Origin: CAZFMJ01 sp964520045
GTDB taxonomy: Bacteria; Elusimicrobiota; Elusimicrobia; Elusimicrobiales; CAZFMJ01
Assembly (NCBI GenBank): GCA_964520045.1
Contig: CAZFMJ010000085.1
Coordinates: forward strand, 1-11,561
Reading direction: 5' to 3'
Length of the DNA: 11,561 nucleotides
Made by a program: the position numbers and the translations under genes. A model generated the notes under the pieces. The model saw only the letters and a list, made by a program, of their open reading frames with translations, did no database searches and was not told the DNA's origin. Shown piece after piece: positions 7,901 through 11,561 of the stretch; position 1 is the first letter of the stretch, and the number at the start of each line of letters is the position of its first letter.

Positions 7901-8023
7901 ATCACAAACACGATTGAATGGGATGCGAAAGCCAACGGACAAACCGTTCCGGGCGGCGTTTACATATTCCAGATTGAAGCGGAAAGCAAAGTCTATAATG
8001 GAACTGTGGTGGTGGTAAAGTAA
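4907..8023 (+). CDS. Secreted multi-domain fibronectin type III protein with FlgD-Ig-like C-terminus
   Basis: The 1038-residue protein starts with a long signal peptide (basic residues to Arg19, hydrophobic 22-40, likely cleavage after LFSA). Residues 41-92 resemble the 'SSNF...G...ASAQTSPSFTARTGIIG' leader common in secreted proteins of this style. About seven FN3-like units follow, near 98-205, 207-298, 300-395, 397-486, 488-584, 586-680 and 682-786. They are recognised by 'TLEWTAP/ITAQWT/KVAWTP' B strands and 'GL..NTTYYFRVGAxN' F strands. Units two to five share a 'GYxLEASTxxDF' line, so they look like internal duplications. Residues 787-940 are beta-rich and end ISIYWHNGSKWLQLYG. The tail (about 944-1038) has LITPNNDGKND, a DLKG turn and GGVYIFQIEAESKVYNGT, like FlgD-Ig or CHU_C sorting-type domains. 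No strong Shine-Dalgarno precedes the ATG. The likely role is surface or extracellular adhesion or scaffold. No catalytic motif is seen. Confidence 0.85.
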   Translation: MNRTYLKSAACRGGGECVRLCASIMLLAIASCLPSQLFSAVLESSNFTDLNGNYNQGGKKITSSGFENITAFEEIGASAQTSPSFTARTGIIGKQPIPARINDLRVNTVSTFSVTLEWTAPAGDWERDAADVTRYILRYSTQPILTHDDFSNAAAYAQNWTPLTRGSAENHVVYDLYSGTTYYFVVESVNEHIVRSERSVQASTCTKRATNPRLAQIYKSSIAVTWTSVEPVNGYVLEASTTSDFANVAQSSSTLSSSLTMLTLSGLEFNTTYHLRLNARELNGPYYALTTPASTSTLANEPGLASPVFTEVWLSSITAQWTAGTPPNHSGTEYILEASSASFQASAKIISKTAAGLSAAADTLLGNTTYQFRVKAVNQNGVPTGYITLGATATLASPPINIAAYSTTVGSIKVAWTPTDANGYILEASETDFAGSVVYSSASLSQNADSLSISGLNANTTYYFRVGAYNCNSRITYSLSHATSTLSVPLTFARFANVYVSTVVVAWNALPASPQSQTAEGYLVEASTAQDFTGVIYASAASKITLNTLAVNGLDLGTTYYFRIGTLNWNDVPNYYAFGSTFTKYGLMINNFRASPDFKKIILEWDPIDEVNPLFSNYQIYRSSVSGLNGELVAQTTHNIYIDTAVIVGTTDYYRASILLTNGTEIAFSRQVQAYIIAAVPLPPLALDINNTSPATVTLNWLPPAAYINRVMFPDPFNPETPSEIFVYRIYRSTQPRDAPWMLMAEVSSTTLSWSDTALNPEDDYYYHVLVANSTGLSGKSMIRSRISKWGYVVAADNKTMLEIPLDYLTPYIDKARTNNLNSVYSLNVSSHPEELGGRVLKSLEYDSYRSGLVPENIKLGGWAYLHMYFDKAGSVIVPSGKGALAAQPAAIVPTSDQISIYWHNGSKWLQLYGKADGARQEITIKTAMLGKYQLRSVERLGGFNMDQAGLSNRLITPNNDGKNDAVTIIYDNPRDSFVSGKIYDLKGAFVSEMRSGNITNTIEWDAKANGQTVPGGVYIFQIEAESKVYNGTVVVVK

Positions 8024-8060
8024 ATGTATACATTAATGCGGGGCATAAACGAACGGCAAA

Positions 8061-8092
8061 ATGGGTATGATGTCCGATATCCGGAAACCCAT
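8061..8092 (+). promoter_or_regulatory. Two-tier hairpin between the two secreted-protein genes
   Basis: ATGGGT (8061-8066) pairs with ACCCAT (8087-8092), and inside it TCCG (8073-8076) pairs with CGGA (8082-8085). It lies 37 bases after one stop and 30 bases before the next start. There is no T run after it, so it is not a standard terminator. A processing or translation-control role is possible but unproven. Confidence 0.3.
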
Positions 8093-8111
8093 ATTTACGC
8101 TCCGCTAAAGC

Positions 8112-8118
8112 AGAGGTG
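8112..8118 (+). promoter_or_regulatory. Ribosome-binding site of the giant fibre-like gene
   Basis: AGAGGTG lies just upstream of the ATG at 8123 (AGAGG is 6 bases away) and selects this start over the out-of-frame GTG at 8116. Confidence 0.7.
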
Positions 8119-8122
8119 GGTT

Positions 8123-11100
8123 ATGAATACAAAAATTTTAAAATCGATAAAATTAATTGCTCTGCAAGCCCGGAGAATATTATATCCGGCCGCCGATTCC
8201 ATATCGGCAGGCCTATTGTCCTGCATAACATTGTGCATTTTTTCTTTGACAATGTTTCAGACCGCTTATGGCGCTATTCCCCAGACCATAAACTATCAGG
8301 GGTTTCTTATTGACAAAAACACCAATCTGCCCGTGGACACCGCGCAAGATGTGATATTTGCTTTCTATACCGCCGAAACAGGCGGCTCTCCGGCTTATAC
8401 GGAAAGCAGATGCAATGTGCCCGTATCAAAAGGACGCTATGAAATTGAAATAGGCATGAGCGGAGGCATCCCGGCATCCATATTTCAAAATAACACCTCG
8501 GTATGGATGGAAATCCAGATAGACCCCGACAATAGCTGCAGCGGCTCTTATGAAGCGTTGTCGCCAAGGATAAAAATGCAATCCGCAGGCTATGCCTTTG
8601 AAGCTCTGCATGCATCCACCGCGTCCGCGGCTTCCCCCAGTTTCGCGGCGGATACAATAACAACGCTTCCCGCGACTTCAAACGGAGGCATTACAATATC
8701 ATCCAATGTATTGATAAACGGCTATGCCACTATGGCGGGATTTGCTTCCGTACCTCCAGCTCAGCGGGGCAGAATTTATTTTGATTCAAATGCCAATGGA
8801 GCGTTAAAAATCAGCCTTGACGGCAGTAATTTTGTGTCTTTGGCCACCGGAACAGCCATAGGAATGTCGCAGGTAATCGCCAATACCATGGAATTCAGCG
8901 GAGATGGAAATGCCAATCCCCTGAAACTGCTCGCTTCGTCGGTAACTTTGCAGGGCAATATCTTCAACACTGGAGAAAATCTCGTGAAACTCAGCGCCGG
9001 ACTTCTGCCCGCCGTGGATGCAAGCAATTTATTTAATTTGCGCGCCGCGCAAATAGCATCCGGCACATTCGGAGACTCCCGCGTTTCCATCTCCACGGCG
9101 GCTGTAGCCGGTTCATGGGCCGCATCGCGGATAGCGGCCGGGACTCTGCCTGCGGACGTGCTTGCCTCCTCAATAGCCGCGGGAGCGATAAATTCTCCGT
9201 CGCAGATAGCAAACGGCGTTATATACGGACAAGCTATAGCCGACTCAACCATTACCCTGAATAAATTTCACCCTTCTGGATGCGCAAACGGCCAAATTGC
9301 CAAGATTGTAGGAGGCGTATGGGCATGCGGGAATGACGACGGAGGCTCAAGCTACGTGGCCGATGAGGCAAGCTTGCAATTATCGGGAAATATATTTTCC
9401 GCCAAACCATCCTCCGTGACATTGATGGGAAATATGTTCAACGCCGGCGACTATCTGGTAAAACTTGAAGCGGGAAAACTGCCGGCAGTGGATGCGAGCC
9501 AGATCAGCGGGCTTACCGCATCTCAGATACCCGGTTTATCCGCAGCCAAAATAACTTCAGGCGCATTTGACGACACCCGCGTTGCCATAACAACAGGCGC
9601 GGTAGCCGGTTCATGGGAACCCGCCAAAATAGCCGCAGGCGCATTGCCGAACAGTGTTGTAGTTTCTTCCATAGCGGTTAATGCGATATCTGATGCAAGC
9701 CAGATTGTTGATTCAGCGATAACTTTGACCAAACTTAATCAAAGCGGATGCGCTAACGGCCAGATTGCAAAGTGGAATAACGTAACCTCAAAATGGGAAT
9801 GCGCGAATGACAACGGATCAGCATACACTGCCGATGAAACAAGCCTTCATCTTACCGGCACCGTGTTTTCAGCCCTTGCATCTTCGGTAACGCTGATGGG
9901 CAACACCTTTAATGTGTCTGATAAACTGGTTCAATTAACCGGCGGTTTAATTCCCAGTGCTCTAATTGACACTTCCTCGGTTACCAAATTAGGACCGACT
10001 CTCGAGGCAAGCGAGATTACTTCAGGCGAATTTGATTCGACAAGGATACCCAATCTTGACGCAGCCAAGATTACCTCCGGCATGTTTGATAATCTGCGCA
10101 TCGACGCTTCTTCGGTAACCAAACTCGGTCCTACGCTTGAGGAAAGCGAAATACCCAGTCTGGCGACATCCAAGATAACAGGTCTTGATACCGCATTGGC
10201 GGGCAAAGTCTCAAAATCAGGCGATTATATGAGCGGGCAATTAACCCTGAGCGGCTCTACGCTGACCGTAGCCGGCCCTGAATTTTCAGTGGGCGTCTCT
10301 ACCTTTATAGTAGCCGGCGGCAAAGTGGGAATAGGAACTGCCAATCTGGTTGAGAAATTTACGGTTGACAACGGCTGGCTGAAATTTAATACGGCTGCAA
10401 TGGGTATAAAATGGGCAGACGGCACCCAATCCACGACCGCAGTTCAAAGCGGCGGAGGCGGATCTACATATTCAGCCGATGAAGCAAGCCTGCAATTATC
10501 GGGAACTATATTTTCCGCTAAACCCTCGTCCGTAACTTTAATGGGCAACACGTTCAACGTATCCGACAAACTGGTTCAATTAAGCGCAGGCTTGATACCC
10601 AATGCCTTAATTGACGCCTCTTCGGTCACCAAACTCGGTCCGACCCTTGAAGCCGGCGAAATACCCTCTCTCGATGCGGCCAAAATCACTTCCGGCGAAT
10701 TCGATTCGGCAAGGATACCGAACCTTGATGCCGCCAAGATCACCTCCGGCATGTTCGACAATCTGCGAATCGACGCTTCTTCAGTCACTAAGCTCGGTCC
10801 CACGCTTGAGGCTGCTGAAATCACTTCAGGCGAATTTGATTCAGCGAGGATACCGAACCTTGATGCGGCTAAAATAACCAGCGGAGTATTCGACAATCTG
10901 CGTATTGACGGCTCTTCGGTTACAAAACTCGGTCCCACGCTTGAGGAAAGCGAAATACCCAGCCTGGCGACATCTAAAATAACCGGACTGGATACCGCAT
11001 TGGCTGGTAAAGTCGGCAAAGCAGGCGACACTATGTCGGGTGATTTGCAAATAGGCATGGTCACCGCATCAACTTATACCACTGAAGGCTCCATCGTATT

Positions 11101-11561
11101 TGCCAACCGCGGATCAGCGCCCACGGTAAGGAAAGGTGCGATATATTTTGACACTGCCGAGAATGCCTTGCGGTTAAGCCTTGACGGCGCCGGTTGGGTT
11201 CCCATCTCTACGGGCTCAGCCGGAGGCGGTATCAGTTCAGTTTTGTCAAACAGTAATCAGTTTACCGGAAACGGAAATTCCACAGCTCTGACACTGCTTG
11301 CCTCATCAGTGACATTGATGGGCAACACGTTTAACACCGGCGATAATCTCCTTCGGCTCAGCGGCGGTTATGTTCCGCTGGCTAACCTTTCCGGCATAAC
11401 CAGCACCGAGATATCAGGCACGGCAGGCATAACTAAAGCGCAGATATCCGATACAGGCGCATGGGGAGTAGCTGAAATTCCGGGTCTGCCCGCTTCGCAG
11501 ATTACTTCAGGCCAATTCAACGATAATCAGGTCGCGATAACCACCGGCGCGGTATCGGGTT
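8123..11561 (+). CDS. Giant secreted fibre-like repeat protein (3' end beyond the window)
   Basis: The frame from the ATG at 8123 stays open to the window edge, at least 1146 codons. The N-terminus is a long signal peptide (basic to Arg18, hydrophobic about 29-46, cleavage near AYG at 48-50). Residues 52-165 form the widespread secreted-protein domain IPQTINYQGFL ... SPRIKMQSAGYAFEA. Next comes a fibre-type body. Two IYFD...LDG modules lie near 214-243 and 989-1032. SSVTLMGNxFN modules start at residues 272, 430, 587, 802 and 1061. Two GCANGQIAK...WxC cysteine pairs follow residues 387 and 543. GKVGIGT is near 733 and IKWADGTQSTTA near 762. GDYMSGQL and GDTMSGDL turns lie in the segments beginning at 694 and 962. 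These modules are typical of phage tail-fibre-like and bacterial surface-fibre proteins, often ending in a peptidase S74 chaperone, which cannot be seen here. No neighbouring phage genes exist, so a host surface fibre or adhesin is the best inference. A good ribosome-binding site supports the start. Confidence 0.85.
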   Translation, partial: MNTKILKSIKLIALQARRILYPAADSISAGLLSCITLCIFSLTMFQTAYGAIPQTINYQGFLIDKNTNLPVDTAQDVIFAFYTAETGGSPAYTESRCNVPVSKGRYEIEIGMSGGIPASIFQNNTSVWMEIQIDPDNSCSGSYEALSPRIKMQSAGYAFEALHASTASAASPSFAADTITTLPATSNGGITISSNVLINGYATMAGFASVPPAQRGRIYFDSNANGALKISLDGSNFVSLATGTAIGMSQVIANTMEFSGDGNANPLKLLASSVTLQGNIFNTGENLVKLSAGLLPAVDASNLFNLRAAQIASGTFGDSRVSISTAAVAGSWAASRIAAGTLPADVLASSIAAGAINSPSQIANGVIYGQAIADSTITLNKFHPSGCANGQIAKIVGGVWACGNDDGGSSYVADEASLQLSGNIFSAKPSSVTLMGNMFNAGDYLVKLEAGKLPAVDASQISGLTASQIPGLSAAKITSGAFDDTRVAITTGAVAGSWEPAKIAAGALPNSVVVSSIAVNAISDASQIVDSAITLTKLNQSGCANGQIAKWNNVTSKWECANDNGSAYTADETSLHLTGTVFSALASSVTLMGNTFNVSDKLVQLTGGLIPSALIDTSSVTKLGPTLEASEITSGEFDSTRIPNLDAAKITSGMFDNLRIDASSVTKLGPTLEESEIPSLATSKITGLDTALAGKVSKSGDYMSGQLTLSGSTLTVAGPEFSVGVSTFIVAGGKVGIGTANLVEKFTVDNGWLKFNTAAMGIKWADGTQSTTAVQSGGGGSTYSADEASLQLSGTIFSAKPSSVTLMGNTFNVSDKLVQLSAGLIPNALIDASSVTKLGPTLEAGEIPSLDAAKITSGEFDSARIPNLDAAKITSGMFDNLRIDASSVTKLGPTLEAAEITSGEFDSARIPNLDAAKITSGVFDNLRIDGSSVTKLGPTLEESEIPSLATSKITGLDTALAGKVGKAGDTMSGDLQIGMVTASTYTTEGSIVFANRGSAPTVRKGAIYFDTAENALRLSLDGAGWVPISTGSAGGGISSVLSNSNQFTGNGNSTALTLLASSVTLMGNTFNTGDNLLRLSGGYVPLANLSGITSTEISGTAGITKAQISDTGAWGVAEIPGLPASQITSGQFNDNQVAITTGAVSG
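9881..10252 (+). repeat. Long internal coding repeat, copy 1
   Basis: This 124-residue block runs from SSVTLMGNTFNVSDKLVQL to GDYMSGQLTLSG. It matches the block at 10526-11056 in order and wording: ASSVTKLGPTLE, ITSGEFDS.RIPNLD, AAKITSGMFDNLRID, SEIPSLATSKITGLD, TALAGKV. The second copy is 53 residues longer because it contains an extra 45-residue unit and about 8 added residues. Many differences between copies are synonymous, so the protein sequence appears to be conserved. Confidence 0.85.
10526..11056 (+). repeat. Long internal coding repeat, copy 2, with an extra 45-residue unit
   Basis: This 177-residue block repeats 9881-10252. Within it a 135-base unit starting DAAKITSG occurs at 10727 and again at 10862, exactly 135 bases apart. 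A shorter 54-base spacing separates the DAAKITSG starts at 10673 and 10727. The nesting points to stepwise in-frame tandem duplication. The alternating ITSG, FDS.RIPNL and short turns suggest a beta-solenoid or trimeric fibre shaft. Confidence 0.85.

Noticed and set aside
8024..8122. Cyclic-di-GMP or other riboswitch before the fibre-like gene
   Set aside because: A hairpin is present, but conserved aptamer sequences of the known classes I compared (for example the GEMM core) are missing and the leader is too short.
8116..8313. Short plus-strand frame starting with GTG at 8116
   Set aside because: It overlaps the start of the giant gene out of frame; the ribosome-binding site, signal peptide and following domain all support the ATG at 8123.
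8776..11064. Several long minus-strand open frames inside the fibre-like gene
   Set aside because: They mirror the repeated codons of the plus-strand protein, have no ribosome-binding sites, and are broken between repeats, whereas the plus frame is uninterrupted with a signal peptide and known domains.
8123..11561. Prophage region
   Set aside because: Only one tail-fibre-like protein is seen; it has a signal peptide and there are no capsid, portal, terminase, lysis or integrase genes.

Overview
The window holds seven protein-coding genes, one of which runs off the right edge, plus a pair of unusual non-coding palindromic repeats. No RNA gene, insertion sequence, CRISPR array or phage structural block is visible. 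Base composition is moderate and fairly even across the genes. The set fits a Gram-negative, motile, free-living bacterium: lipoyl synthase, asparaginyl-tRNA synthetase, a MotA/MotB stator pair, and two very large secreted modular proteins. The secreted proteins carry features I associate with Elusimicrobiota and neighbouring metagenomic phyla: an N-terminal IPQTINYQG domain, IYFD and VGIGT modules, and tandem FN3 domains ending in a FlgD-Ig-like tail. This placement is inferred from protein style and has not been tested by a search.

Left part (1-3153): lipA (278-1174, +) is bracketed by two related palindromic elements (137-259 and 1163-1299). Both are built from tandem 7-base purine units of the form GGNARAN, inverted around an A/T-rich centre. 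The right element fills the gap between the convergent lipA and asnS genes and supplies the lipA stop codon. asnS (1304-2599, -) is the second gene of a short operon. Its first gene encodes a 185-residue protein of unknown function, and the two overlap by 4 bases.

Middle (3154-4742): a divergent intergenic region with a perfect TATAAT and a leader hairpin leads into motA-motB, the proton- or sodium-driven stator. No other flagellar gene lies in the window. The MotA homologue has Gln where the E. coli protein has the acidic Glu98.

Right part (4743-11561): a 1038-residue exported protein with about seven FN3-like domains and a FlgD-Ig-like C-terminus is followed by a giant exported fibre-like protein of at least 1146 residues, open at the window edge. 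The second protein contains nested repeats resembling phage tail-fibre and bacterial surface-fibre modules. The two secreted genes are co-oriented, 99 bases apart, and probably build cell-surface or extracellular structures.
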